From: an uncultured Granulosicoccaceae bacterium
GTDB taxonomy: Bacteria; Pseudomonadota; Gammaproteobacteria; Granulosicoccales; Granulosicoccaceae
Length of the DNA stretch: 35,185 nucleotides
Direction of reading: 5' to 3'
Assembly (NCBI GenBank): GCA_938035125.1
Contig: CALHNS010000013.1
Span: 1 to 35,185, forward strand
Shown: positions 16,653-24,641 of the stretch, piece after piece
How positions within the stretch are numbered: position 1 is the stretch's first letter
Layout: every line of letters starts with the position of its first letter
Translations under genes and position numbers: made by a program
The notes under the pieces: generated by a model
Seen by the model: only the letters and a program-made list of their open reading frames with translations
What the model was told of the DNA's origin: nothing
The model's database searches: none

Positions 16653-17053
16653 GGTGTTGCCTTAACCCTTTATTTATTAGTGATGTCGCTGCAATGAATG
16701 TCGTTACAAACCAAGAACAGATTGGCGCATGGGCGTTACTGCCCTAGGAAACTAGGAAACTAGGAAACTAGGAAACTAGGAAACTAGGAAACTAGGAAAA
16801 AGCGTAAATCACAATCTATTTTTGACACAATTTGCATTATTGTACCGAACGAAATCCTCGGCGAGAAATTTCAGTTTTTAGGGAACTTTTTTGTAGGTTT
16901 TATTTGACATCCCCCCCGCATCCCGTTGATGATCGGATCACGGGTTATTTAAAAGGAATCGATAAGACCATGAATATTGTTGAATGTTGTCAGTACGTTC
17001 GTTATCTCTGTTGCAGCTCCTTAAATTACGCAACATCAGGATACGATAAGACC
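16653..17053. other. Divergent intergenic region with repeats, about 400 bp
   Basis: This region separates the dehydrogenase gene from the probable lipoprotein start. It contains the octamer array (16744-16799), TTGACA-like hexamers at 16822-16827 and 16904-16909 without convincing -10 partners, a C7 run at 16911-16917, and a duplicated start-codon context. A reading frame open from TTG at 16832 runs into the lipoprotein, but its first 74 codons look non-coding in character and precede the signal peptide. Confidence 0.6.
16744..16799. repeat. Seven tandem copies of the octamer CTAGGAAA
   Basis: Seven perfect head-to-tail copies of CTAGGAAA fill 16744-16799, 92 bases upstream of the dehydrogenase start and 255 bases upstream of the lipoprotein start. 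Because 8 is not a multiple of 3 and CTAG is palindromic, the array carries TAG in all six reading frames, so it cannot be coding. It is a simple-sequence repeat in a divergent promoter region. Confidence 0.97.
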
Positions 17054-17057
17054 ATGA
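16954..17057 (+). repeat. Duplicated translation-start context
   Basis: Two near-identical 20-base segments (18 of 20 identical) lie at 16954-16973 and 17038-17057. Each begins with AGGA and ends with CGATAAGACCATGA, including an ATG. They are 84 bases apart, and both ATGs (16970 and 17054) are in frame with the lipoprotein. The second ATG directly precedes the signal peptide. Confidence 0.85.
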
Positions 17058-20000
17058 CAATTATTGTCCCGAAAACCTATTATTCAAGAACAGCCAAGAC
17101 AAGCCTTGCCACAGCTTTTCTGCTCGCTTTAACCGCTTGTGGCGGCAGTAGTGGTGATGCTGCTACTGACAGCACTGCAATGGTTCCCGTTGCTCCCACC
17201 ACAACGGCACCGAACGCCCCATCAGGCCAATCGTTAAGAGGAACAACATCCAGCGATCAACAATTCGCCACGGCCGAAATTTTGGCCCGCGCTCAATCGG
17301 GTGAAATGACTACCGCCACCATTGATGATCAAGGCCGCTACACCTTTGATAATTTATCTGGCACCGGGCCTTGGATTCTTCGAGCAGACTTAGGCAATGG
17401 TAATTTCATGTACAGCATTGCTGCCGACTTACAGCTGAGCAACATCGTACAAAACATACACAGCTATACCGACGCTATTGCGCGTAATTGGTACGCCACA
17501 CAAGGGTTAGACATCGAATTACTGTTCAATTCTGCAGGTGCGATAAACAACACACCCACAACCGCTGAATTGTTTGCCATCCAAAATGGGTTAGCGGCCG
17601 TCGTTAATGATGTGCAAGCTGCATACAATCTTCAAAACACGAATTTAAGTACGATTGAATATCTGGCCAACGGCTCAGGTGTTGATGCGTACTTAACGCA
17701 AAACCCTATTCTGCAAGACGGCGATAGCTTTACCATTGTTATCTTCGACCCTAGCACCGATACCCAATCGGTGGCAGCAAATGAGATTGATCTTTCCACC
17801 GATTTTTCAGCAGCCGATACCATCGCCCCAGCGGCGCCTCAGCGGGTACGTGCCTTACCATCGGCAACCGATGAAATCACGCTGGTTTGGGATGTTGCAA
17901 GCGACAATGTCGGAATTGCTCGTTACGCCATCATGCGCGATGGACAAGAAATCGATACCTCTCCTTATCCTGTGTTTGTTGATGGCGGCTTAGCGGGCGG
18001 CACCGATTTTACCTACACCATTGTCGCCATAGACGGTGCTGGTAACGAATCCGCAGAATCTACAGCCGTTAGTTCAGAGACCTTGGCTGAATTAGATACA
18101 ACACCACCCAGTGCTCCCGGTGCCTTATCAATCTCGGCGCGCACCGGTGCCTTGGATATTGGTTGGACGCAAACAGGCATTAACGATGTGGCAAGCTTTG
18201 CCATTCGCCGCGGCTTAAACGAAACCATGTTAATGGATGTTGGTAACGTCACATCCACTTTCTATATTGACAGTGCTGTCGATGCAGGCGTGGAATATTG
18301 CTACGACGTGCGGGCAGTTGATGGCAGTGGTAATCTATCAACACCAACATCGGTGTCTTGTCAAACCGCTGCAGGAACAGTCGTAACCACTACTCAGCCT
18401 TTGCCACCAGCTGTGGAAACTCCGGTGACGGTCGCGCCACCTGCCAACACCAACTTAACAGCACCGTTAGTAGATGTGACTAATTTGGTTTGTACTGAAG
18501 AAGCACCCCAAGCAGTATTTGAAAGTACAACTATATCGGCAGGTTGCTACACAGCACTTCGAGGGATAAGAGTCTTCGAACCTGCAAATTTAACGTTACA
18601 ACCAGGGGTAGTGATTAAGTTTGGTAGTGGCGAGGATTTTGATATAGACAATGGGGCCAGCTTAACGGCTGAAGGAACGGTAACAAATCCTATCGTTCTC
18701 TCTGGACTTGAACCATCCCCCGGCTTCTGGAACGGCGTTCACTTTTCTTTTTCCAATAGCCTCAACAACATATTCGATCATGTACAGCTTGAATACGCTG
18801 GAGGCACTGTCAATCGGCCAGGCGCACTATCGTTAAGTTCAAGCGTAGGTACTCCAGCACGCGTTAGTATTAGTAATTCCACGTTTCGCAGGAACGACGG
18901 GCCCGCGATGACTATACCCGATGGAGCCAGCCTTTCAACATTAGATGGAAATCGCTACATTGATAATGAAATCAGTATTCAAGTATCAGCAGAAAGCGTT
19001 GCGTTACTTGATACGCGCAGTAGCTATATAGGTAATCAAGTCGATGCGATTGACGTCACTGAATCCACTGTCAATTCTGAAATCACTTGGCCTCGTTTTA
19101 ACATCCCCTATCATGTAGATGACTTAGACATCACAAATTTCTTCACCGTAGACGCTGGGGCCACTCTTTTATTTCAAGAGGGCGCTTCTATGCGTATCAG
19201 AGACGAAGGCGTTGTTCAAATGATTGGCACCATGGAACAACCTATTCTTTTGTCATCTATCTCTGGGTTACCGGGCGCTTGGCAAGGTGTCTCGTTTACA
19301 TTCTCGCAAATTGAAAATAAATTCACTTACGTGACTATTGATGGAGCAAGCCCTGAAAGGTCGGCACATCCTGGTGCGCTGGCCTCCAATTCTGGAAACA
19401 ACTCACCCACTCGCATTGCTTTAAATAACGTCACAATTCAAAACAGTACCGATTTTGCGATTTCTGCAGCTCAAGGCACCTTTTTTACCGACTTTACCAA
19501 TGTCACGTTAAGTGGTAACGCAAAAGTAGCTAGAGTTCCATTTGCAGTTGCTGATGTATTTAATAACGCGGGGAGCTATACAGGTAATACAGAAAATATA
19601 GTCGAAGTCATCGACCGGTCTCTTGAGCAACCCCTAACATTATCAAACGCAGATCTTGCCTACAGCATCGAGGATATAAGTGTCAATGATTCACTAACAC
19701 TGGAAGCTGGTGTAACACTTGAAATGCAAGCGGGGGCAAATTTTAGAATTAGTGGAGAGGGTTCATTAACCGCGAACGGCACTGCAGCGGCGCCGATATC
19801 TATCATCGGTGAACGCCGCCTACCAGGATTCTGGAATGGTTTACAGTTTGCGTTCTCAGCTAGCCCGTTGAATCAACTGAATTACGTATTATTAGCTGAT
19901 GGTGGGGATGGCGCAGGCGGTATCGATGAGGCGGCGAATGCTCGATTTAATTGCACTACATCATCTCCTTCAAGGTTAACCATTACCAACAGCCGGATAG

Positions 20001-20104
20001 AGAACAGCGCAGGTTTTGGTTTACACCTATCCGATACAGGTTGCGTAGTAAACGTTGACGCTAACACCACCTTTACGGGTAACGCCAACGGAGCGACGAA
20101 CTAG
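17054..20104 (+). CDS. Large lipoprotein with FN3-like domains and three beta-helix-like repeats
   Basis: A 1016-residue surface-type lipoprotein of unknown function when started at ATG 17054. This start places a lipoprotein signal peptide at residues 1-28 with lipobox LTAC (C29), followed by a Gly/Ser-rich linker; upstream in-frame starts at 16832 and 16970 would bury it. About 50-250 is a globular N-terminal domain. About 255-455 holds two fibronectin-III-like domains (PAAPQRVRALP and PPSAPGALSIS starts, YTIVAIDGAGNESAES and YDVRAVDGSGNLSTPT ends). The rest has three repeat units near residues 512, 696 and 880, exactly 184 residues apart. Each has the pattern LTL-x-GV, a glycine-rich turn, P-I-L/S, PGFWNG or PGAWQG and an aromatic FxFS segment, as in right-handed beta-helix proteins. 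Adhesion or polymer binding is plausible but unproven. Its stop shares CTAG with the convergent gene. Confidence 0.82.
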   Translation: MTIIVPKTYYSRTAKTSLATAFLLALTACGGSSGDAATDSTAMVPVAPTTTAPNAPSGQSLRGTTSSDQQFATAEILARAQSGEMTTATIDDQGRYTFDNLSGTGPWILRADLGNGNFMYSIAADLQLSNIVQNIHSYTDAIARNWYATQGLDIELLFNSAGAINNTPTTAELFAIQNGLAAVVNDVQAAYNLQNTNLSTIEYLANGSGVDAYLTQNPILQDGDSFTIVIFDPSTDTQSVAANEIDLSTDFSAADTIAPAAPQRVRALPSATDEITLVWDVASDNVGIARYAIMRDGQEIDTSPYPVFVDGGLAGGTDFTYTIVAIDGAGNESAESTAVSSETLAELDTTPPSAPGALSISARTGALDIGWTQTGINDVASFAIRRGLNETMLMDVGNVTSTFYIDSAVDAGVEYCYDVRAVDGSGNLSTPTSVSCQTAAGTVVTTTQPLPPAVETPVTVAPPANTNLTAPLVDVTNLVCTEEAPQAVFESTTISAGCYTALRGIRVFEPANLTLQPGVVIKFGSGEDFDIDNGASLTAEGTVTNPIVLSGLEPSPGFWNGVHFSFSNSLNNIFDHVQLEYAGGTVNRPGALSLSSSVGTPARVSISNSTFRRNDGPAMTIPDGASLSTLDGNRYIDNEISIQVSAESVALLDTRSSYIGNQVDAIDVTESTVNSEITWPRFNIPYHVDDLDITNFFTVDAGATLLFQEGASMRIRDEGVVQMIGTMEQPILLSSISGLPGAWQGVSFTFSQIENKFTYVTIDGASPERSAHPGALASNSGNNSPTRIALNNVTIQNSTDFAISAAQGTFFTDFTNVTLSGNAKVARVPFAVADVFNNAGSYTGNTENIVEVIDRSLEQPLTLSNADLAYSIEDISVNDSLTLEAGVTLEMQAGANFRISGEGSLTANGTAAAPISIIGERRLPGFWNGLQFAFSASPLNQLNYVLLADGGDGAGGIDEAANARFNCTTSSPSRLTITNSRIENSAGFGLHLSDTGCVVNVDANTTFTGNANGATN

Positions 20105-21081
20105 TCTTTTTCAGAATCTGCACTGGCCATGCGATCGGCGGTATATCGATCACCCACCACGGTAGATTCATTAATCAGTTCGTTAAGTTCAGACAATGTC
20201 GGCTCGCTGAGTGTAATGCTCGCCGCGCCGGCATTGTCTCTTGCATGATCGGGATTTCTTGTGCCTGGTATTGGAATCAAGGCTCCCTCTTCTATGTTTA
20301 GCAGCCACGCCAAAGCCAACTGCGCCTTGGTGCAACCATTCGCATCGGCAATTTCGCCAAATCGTTTCAAAAGCTTTGTATTTTTTGCAAACGCATCAGC
20401 TTCAAACCTAGGACGTGCGATGGTGCAGCGTAAATCATTATCAGGTAGCTGGGTAACATCGGGTGAATGCCCGGTTAGGAATTGACGACCTAAAGGGGAA
20501 AATGGAACAAAGGTAACCCCCAATTCCTGACAAGCTTTTAAGATGCCTCGCTCAGGGGTTCTTGACCACAATGAATATTCACTTTGCAGCGCCGTTATTG
20601 GGCATTCTTTATGGGCACGCTTTAAATTCTCAGTGCTAACTTCTGATAACCCAATGGTTTGCACTTTGCCCTCTTCTATCAAGCGACTCATTTCACCAAC
20701 ACTCTCTTCAATTGGCACTTTCGGGTCGGCTCGGTGTAAATAATAAAGATCAATCACTTCGGTTTTTAATCGCTTTAAACTGCCTTCGCAGCTGGTGCGA
20801 ATTTGCGCTGGTGAGCCTTTCATACCTTCAGCGCTAAGCCCGCATTTTGTGGCCAATGTGTAGTCGTTTCGACGGCTGTGTAAAAATTTAGCCATTAACG
20901 TTTCACTGCGCCCAGCGCCGTATAATTCGGCCGTGTCTAAGAAGGTGTAGCCTGCATCCAAGCTTTCGTTAAGTAGTTTCCCGGCATCTTCATCAGAACA
21001 TTCACCGTAGCCAAACGATATGTTCATGCACCCAAGGCCTATAGCTGACACTTGAAAAGGACCTAATTTTCGTTGTTGCAT
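20101..21081 (-). CDS. Aldo/keto reductase
   Basis: A 326-residue NADPH-dependent aldo/keto reductase (TIM barrel) of the YajO/general-stress type. The catalytic tetrad is visible: D49 and Y54 in FLDTAELYG, K79 in ATKCG and H116 in YYLHRADP. The C-terminal cofactor-binding segment has IPIPGTRNPDHARDN near 273-287. The substrate is unknown. AAGGAA eight bases before ATG supports the start. It follows the RluA-family gene by 12 bases and is probably co-transcribed with it. Its TAG stop is read from the same CTAG (20101-20104) that gives the TAG of the lipoprotein gene on the other strand. Confidence 0.92.
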   Translation of the reverse strand: MQQRKLGPFQVSAIGLGCMNISFGYGECSDEDAGKLLNESLDAGYTFLDTAELYGAGRSETLMAKFLHSRRNDYTLATKCGLSAEGMKGSPAQIRTSCEGSLKRLKTEVIDLYYLHRADPKVPIEESVGEMSRLIEEGKVQTIGLSEVSTENLKRAHKECPITALQSEYSLWSRTPERGILKACQELGVTFVPFSPLGRQFLTGHSPDVTQLPDNDLRCTIARPRFEADAFAKNTKLLKRFGEIADANGCTKAQLALAWLLNIEEGALIPIPGTRNPDHARDNAGAASITLSEPTLSELNELINESTVVGDRYTADRMASADSEKD

Positions 21082-21093
21082 AGAAGTGATTCC

Positions 21094-21978
21094 TTACAGG
21101 TTTTTTTGAAGTTCAACGGGTACAGTGCAATGAACGCGACGATTAGAAAACGGACATTGAAATTCAAGCTCTGTTGCCATTAATGCTAATTCTGCGGTGT
21201 CTGAGCGATCACCATAGCGTTTATCACCCACAACCGGAAAATGCATATCTGATAGATGCCTACGTATTTGATGTTTACGTCCAGTGTGCAACTGAATACT
21301 TAAGAGCGTTTGATGATGCTTTTTAGAGTACTCAGCACTTTCAATTTCAGTTAACGCCTTAGCCTCGTCTATCGATGCATCGCATTGATACGGCAGTGGC
21401 AAAGTGAATTCACCCGCTACCACCACGCGATATCGTTTTATGACTTTTCGCTGAGCGAATAAAGCCGTTAATGCTTTAACCGCTGGCCGAGTATGCGCCA
21501 GAACAATAACTCCACAGGCAAAACGATCCAAACGATGCACCAAATGCGCTGGACGGCTTAAATTCTTCGCAACTATAAATGGCATGGATGTATGGTCTGC
21601 CCATTTACTGCCTTGGCTCAGAACCCCTCGAGGTTTGTACCAAAAGCTATAATTTGGGTGCTGTTCCAGCAAAGTGGGTGCAGTGACGCTACTTTTTAAA
21701 ATATCTTCATTGATGTTCGCAAAGAGCTCACTACCATCCAGAACGGGTTCATCCAAATCACGAAGCCGCACTAATTTGGCCATTTGACCATTTGGTTTTC
21801 GCCGCTTTACCCAAACAGCGCCTTTCGCCGCGGCTTCACGCATCAGCTCGGCCTTAGTTTCCACTGTGGCCAACGCTTCAGCCGGCGATTGACCTGCCAG
21901 CAAGACAACAAAACGTTGGCGGATGGGGTCATCAGGCGGGGCTGTTGTTGTATCACTCATTGTGTATAGGTTAGCCAT
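21094..21978 (-). CDS. RluA-family pseudouridine synthase
   Basis: A 294-residue pseudouridine synthase of the RluA/RsuA superfamily with catalytic D151 in LVHRLDRFACGVIVL. Further marks are the WYKPRGVLSQGS segment near 113-124, VIKRYRVVVAGEF near 186, and the GRKHQIRRHLSDMHFPVVGD region near 238-257. The N-terminal 90 residues form a divergent S4-like module (AAAKGAVWVKRRK near 50). It modifies a uridine in rRNA or tRNA; the position cannot be assigned. Two starts are possible, ATG 21978 and ATG 21960 (MSDTTT), neither with a clear ribosome site. The downstream aldo/keto reductase gene begins 12 bases after its stop. Confidence 0.88.
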   Translation of the reverse strand: MANLYTMSDTTTAPPDDPIRQRFVVLLAGQSPAEALATVETKAELMREAAAKGAVWVKRRKPNGQMAKLVRLRDLDEPVLDGSELFANINEDILKSSVTAPTLLEQHPNYSFWYKPRGVLSQGSKWADHTSMPFIVAKNLSRPAHLVHRLDRFACGVIVLAHTRPAVKALTALFAQRKVIKRYRVVVAGEFTLPLPYQCDASIDEAKALTEIESAEYSKKHHQTLLSIQLHTGRKHQIRRHLSDMHFPVVGDKRYGDRSDTAELALMATELEFQCPFSNRRVHCTVPVELQKNL

Positions 21979-22258
21979 AAACTGTGTGTAAATGGCGAAC
22001 TATCGATAGGCAGCTTATCTTTGATATATCGCCTCACTTTGTGCTGATTTTTATACTCATCCGTTTTTTTAACACAACGAGATGCTCAAAAATTGTTCAT
22101 TTGTTTGCGCATAATCTGATGGCCTTGCAATAAATAACCAATTAGCCAATTTTTTTGTTAAAAAATCTAAATCGATGCGTTTAGGTAAGTAATACTGTTA
22201 ATGGTACGGTATGAACAAAAAGTTCAATTCTAATACGGATATTTTTAAGGAAACGACT
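21979..22258. other. AT-rich divergent intergenic region upstream of the DUF805-RDD operon
   Basis: 280 bases lie between the divergent pseudouridine synthase gene and the DUF805 gene. The region is AT-rich, with T7 runs near 22066 and 22151, and presumably holds the promoters for both directions. I could not pick out a convincing -35/-10 pair. There is no credible small ORF. Confidence 0.5.
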
Positions 22259-22813
22259 ATGTCTAGTAATCCCTACGCTTCGCCTGAATCCGATGTAACC
22301 ACATTCGCCGCCGATGTTCAGAACACCAGCATTTGGAGAAAAAGTGGCCGTCTCAGTGTTTTATCTTACTGGGCTCGTTCCATGCTGCTTACCTTTGTTG
22401 GTTATGGCTTAATTGGAATCATCGTTGGAGCCGGCGCTTATTTTATGGGTGGTGGGGCCTCTTTAGAACAGGCCTTTAATCTTGAAAATTTAAACCCTTT
22501 GCTGTTTATCCCAGTCCTTATTATTCTTATCGCCATGTTGTGGATCGGAACCTGCCAAGTCATAAAACGATTCCACGACTTAAATCTTAGTGGTTGGTGG
22601 GCGCTTACCTTATTAATTGTGATCGGATTCATCGCATTGTTCATTCCCAGTAAAGGTCAACCTAATCGTTTTGGCGGTTGGCGGCAAACCAGAATGTGGG
22701 AGAAAATACTGGGGGTAATTGCCTTGTTACTTTATGCCTTAATGTTAATCGGCCCATTCTTAGGATTGAGTGCTCTCGGTGGTTTCGGCGGTATAGGAGC
22801 GCTAGGCGCATAA
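22259..22813 (+). CDS. DUF805-like small membrane protein
   Basis: A 184-residue membrane protein resembling DUF805 (YhaH-type) proteins. It begins MSSNPYASPESDV, an NPYxxP-type N-terminal motif I recognise from other small bacterial membrane proteins. Then comes RKSGRLSVLSYWARSMLL with the GR-x-S-x-x-x-YW pattern typical of DUF805, and about four membrane segments, with the conserved RFHDLNLSGWWAL at the third. The start is ATG 22259 with AAGGAA seven bases upstream; the longer frame from 22211 (MNKKFNSN) has no ribosome site and an uncharacteristic N-terminus. Function is unknown. It precedes the RDD-SpoIIM-MoxR operon by 24 bases and may share its transcript, but a weak hairpin lies between. 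Confidence 0.8.
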   Translation: MSSNPYASPESDVTTFAADVQNTSIWRKSGRLSVLSYWARSMLLTFVGYGLIGIIVGAGAYFMGGGASLEQAFNLENLNPLLFIPVLIILIAMLWIGTCQVIKRFHDLNLSGWWALTLLIVIGFIALFIPSKGQPNRFGGWRQTRMWEKILGVIALLLYALMLIGPFLGLSALGGFGGIGALGA

Positions 22814-22829
22814 ACTAACAGCGCTTTTT
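22798..22829 (+). terminator. Weak hairpin plus T5 between DUF805 and RDD genes
   Basis: AGCGCT at 22798-22803 can pair with AGCGCT at 22820-22825 over a 16-base loop, followed by T5. It spans the DUF805 stop codon. The stem is short and the loop large, so partial attenuation between the DUF805 gene and the downstream operon is the most that can be claimed. Confidence 0.3.
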
Positions 22830-22837
22830 ATACGTTA

Positions 22838-23596
22838 GTGAATGAAGTTAACTTAACAACCCCACCAATCGACTCACGTCACACGGTGGAAACAGCAGAA
22901 GGTGCACGGATGCACCTCACCGCTGCAGGGCCTGTTGTACGTGGAATTGCTTGGTCTATTGATGTTGCGATTCGTGCTGTTGTTTTTTACGCAGCCATCA
23001 TGTTGCTGGGGGCCACGGTGTTCGAATCGTCGGTAACTTCATCTGACGAACTGTTTGATTCGCCCACGTTTTTCGTCGGTGCGCTTACGCTAATTTTTTT
23101 CCTTATCAGTAATTTGTACACCATTGTGTTCGAAGCAACAACAGGTACCACTCCAGGTAAACGGCTGTTCAAATTAATCGTTGTTCATGACAACGCAACA
23201 CCATTAAGCGTCGGTGGATCCATCATCCGGAATTTACTGCGTATTGTCGATACGCTCCCCTTCATGTACTTCCTAGGGTTAGTTACCTGCTTAACCGACA
23301 ATCGCTTCAGAAGGCTCGGTGATTTGGCAGCTGGCAGCCTTGTTATTTATAAAGATTCCAATAAATCATCCGTTAACGAATTTTCCCACAAACGCAGCGC
23401 TGCTCCGCCCAATGCACTTAATCGAGCAGAACGAAAAGCGATAGTCGATTTTGCCGAACGCAGTGCGTACATCTCCGAGGAACGTCAAAAAGAACTGGCG
23501 GAGAAACTCTCCCACCTTATGGATGACAATGCAGACCCCGTCGACACACTAAAATGCTGGGCCGAATGGATACTAAGGGGGCAAACCAATGCTTAA
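22838..23596 (+). CDS. RDD family membrane protein
   Basis: A 252-residue RDD-family inner-membrane protein. The RDD domain covers about 24-170: AAGPVVRGIAWSIDVAIRAV (first segment with Arg/Asp), a second hydrophobic segment near 80-100, then TTGTTPGKRLFKLIVVHDN and IIRNLLRIVDTLPFMYFLG. The C-terminal 75 residues are soluble and charged. The start is GTG at 22838: the preceding VETAEGARMHL resembles the N-terminus of related RDD proteins, which argues against ATG 22910 although that has AAGG upstream. Function is unknown; in such operons it is presumed to be part of a membrane complex with the SpoIIM-like protein. Its 3' end overlaps the spoIIM-like gene by eight bases. Confidence 0.85.
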   Translation: MNEVNLTTPPIDSRHTVETAEGARMHLTAAGPVVRGIAWSIDVAIRAVVFYAAIMLLGATVFESSVTSSDELFDSPTFFVGALTLIFFLISNLYTIVFEATTGTTPGKRLFKLIVVHDNATPLSVGGSIIRNLLRIVDTLPFMYFLGLVTCLTDNRFRRLGDLAAGSLVIYKDSNKSSVNEFSHKRSAAPPNALNRAERKAIVDFAERSAYISEERQKELAEKLSHLMDDNADPVDTLKCWAEWILRGQTNA

Positions 23597-24641
23597 TCAA
23601 CAGGCTTTTGAAGCGGCCCATGCAGAGCATTGGAAAACCATAGAACACATTTTGGATGTTCTGGAAAGTGGTAAATTCTGGCGAAAACACACCGTTAATA
23701 CTGAAAATTTCCCGCAATTGTATGCAACCCTATGCCAACACCACGCTATTGCCACAAGCCGAGGCTATAGCCACAGTCTGACGAACAGGCTTCACTCCAT
23801 CATTCGGCGAGGACATCAGCAACTCTATCGTTACCGCGGAAACTGGCTTCAAAACACCTTTACCTTTATTGCCCGTGGATTCCCTATGGCCATAAGAAGA
23901 GAATGGCGATTGGTGTCGCTCGCAGCCCTCCTATTCTTCGGGCCTTTTTTCATTATGCTGATTGTTTGTGCCTATAACCCAAGCATCACCGATTTAGTTT
24001 TAGGCAGCGAGCAACGCCAATCAATGGAAGCTATGTACGACCCTGCCGAAAGAACCTTTCGCCCCAAAGGCAATGAAGACAGCAGCTCTTTTTATATGTT
24101 CGCTTTTTATATTTATAACAATGTCAGCATTGGCTTTAAAATGTTTGCTGGCGGCATGCTGTTTGGCGTGGGAAGCGCACTCATTGCTGTTTTCAACGGC
24201 ACGGTAATTGGTGCGGTAGCTGGGCATTTAAGCGGCATCGGATACGGGAACACTTTCTGGAGCTTTGTACCCGGGCACAGCGCGCCTGAACTACTCGGTT
24301 TAGTTATCTGCGGTGCTGCCGGGTTAATGCTTGGGCGTGCATTAATCAGCCCTGGGCAAAGAACACGTCGGTTAGCCTTACTTGAAGAAGCGCGATCGGC
24401 ACTCCCCCTAGTGTTAGGGGCATCGTGCATGATAGCCTTTGCAGCGATCATTGAGGCTTATTGGTCACCACGTGATTTAGCACTAACGATAAAAATTTCT
24501 GTGGGCCTAATGATTTGGGTTCTGTTCTTGGCCTATTTTATTTTCGCTGGCCGCTCAAGTAAAGGCAGCGCAATTTCTAACACTCAGAACCGCACCCATA
24601 ACCACACTTTGGGCCACAGCCAGAGCCGCACCCAGTTTTGA
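23589..24641 (+). CDS. SpoIIM/DUF95-like membrane protein
   Basis: A 350-residue membrane protein of the stage II sporulation protein M superfamily, found widely in non-sporulating bacteria. About 1-100 is a soluble helical part (EAAHAEHWKTIEHILDVLES). The membrane domain includes SLAALLFFGPFFIMLIVCAY near 115-134, the conserved FYIYNNVSIGFKMFAGGMLFG region near 174-194, and FVPGHSAPELLGLVICGAAG near 222-241 with the family HxxPEL pattern. The last 20 residues are a polar tail rich in His, Asn, Arg and Thr, encoded partly by two near-identical 14-base segments. There is no sporulation gene nearby, so a general membrane role with RDD and MoxR is more likely. It starts at ATG 23589 and its stop overlaps the next gene's TTG. 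Confidence 0.87.
   Translation: MLNQQAFEAAHAEHWKTIEHILDVLESGKFWRKHTVNTENFPQLYATLCQHHAIATSRGYSHSLTNRLHSIIRRGHQQLYRYRGNWLQNTFTFIARGFPMAIRREWRLVSLAALLFFGPFFIMLIVCAYNPSITDLVLGSEQRQSMEAMYDPAERTFRPKGNEDSSSFYMFAFYIYNNVSIGFKMFAGGMLFGVGSALIAVFNGTVIGAVAGHLSGIGYGNTFWSFVPGHSAPELLGLVICGAAGLMLGRALISPGQRTRRLALLEEARSALPLVLGASCMIAFAAIIEAYWSPRDLALTIKISVGLMIWVLFLAYFIFAGRSSKGSAISNTQNRTHNHTLGHSQSRTQF

Noticed and set aside
16744..16799. Array considered as CRISPR or coding phase-variable repeat
   Set aside because: Units are contiguous without spacers, and TAG occurs in every frame on both strands.
16832..17053. Longer lipoprotein with start at TTG 16832
   Set aside because: It places 74 non-signal residues before a clear lipoprotein signal peptide and lipobox; ATG 17054 gives C29.
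23589..24641. SpoIIM-like gene as evidence of sporulation
   Set aside because: The superfamily is widespread in non-sporulating bacteria, and no other sporulation gene is present.
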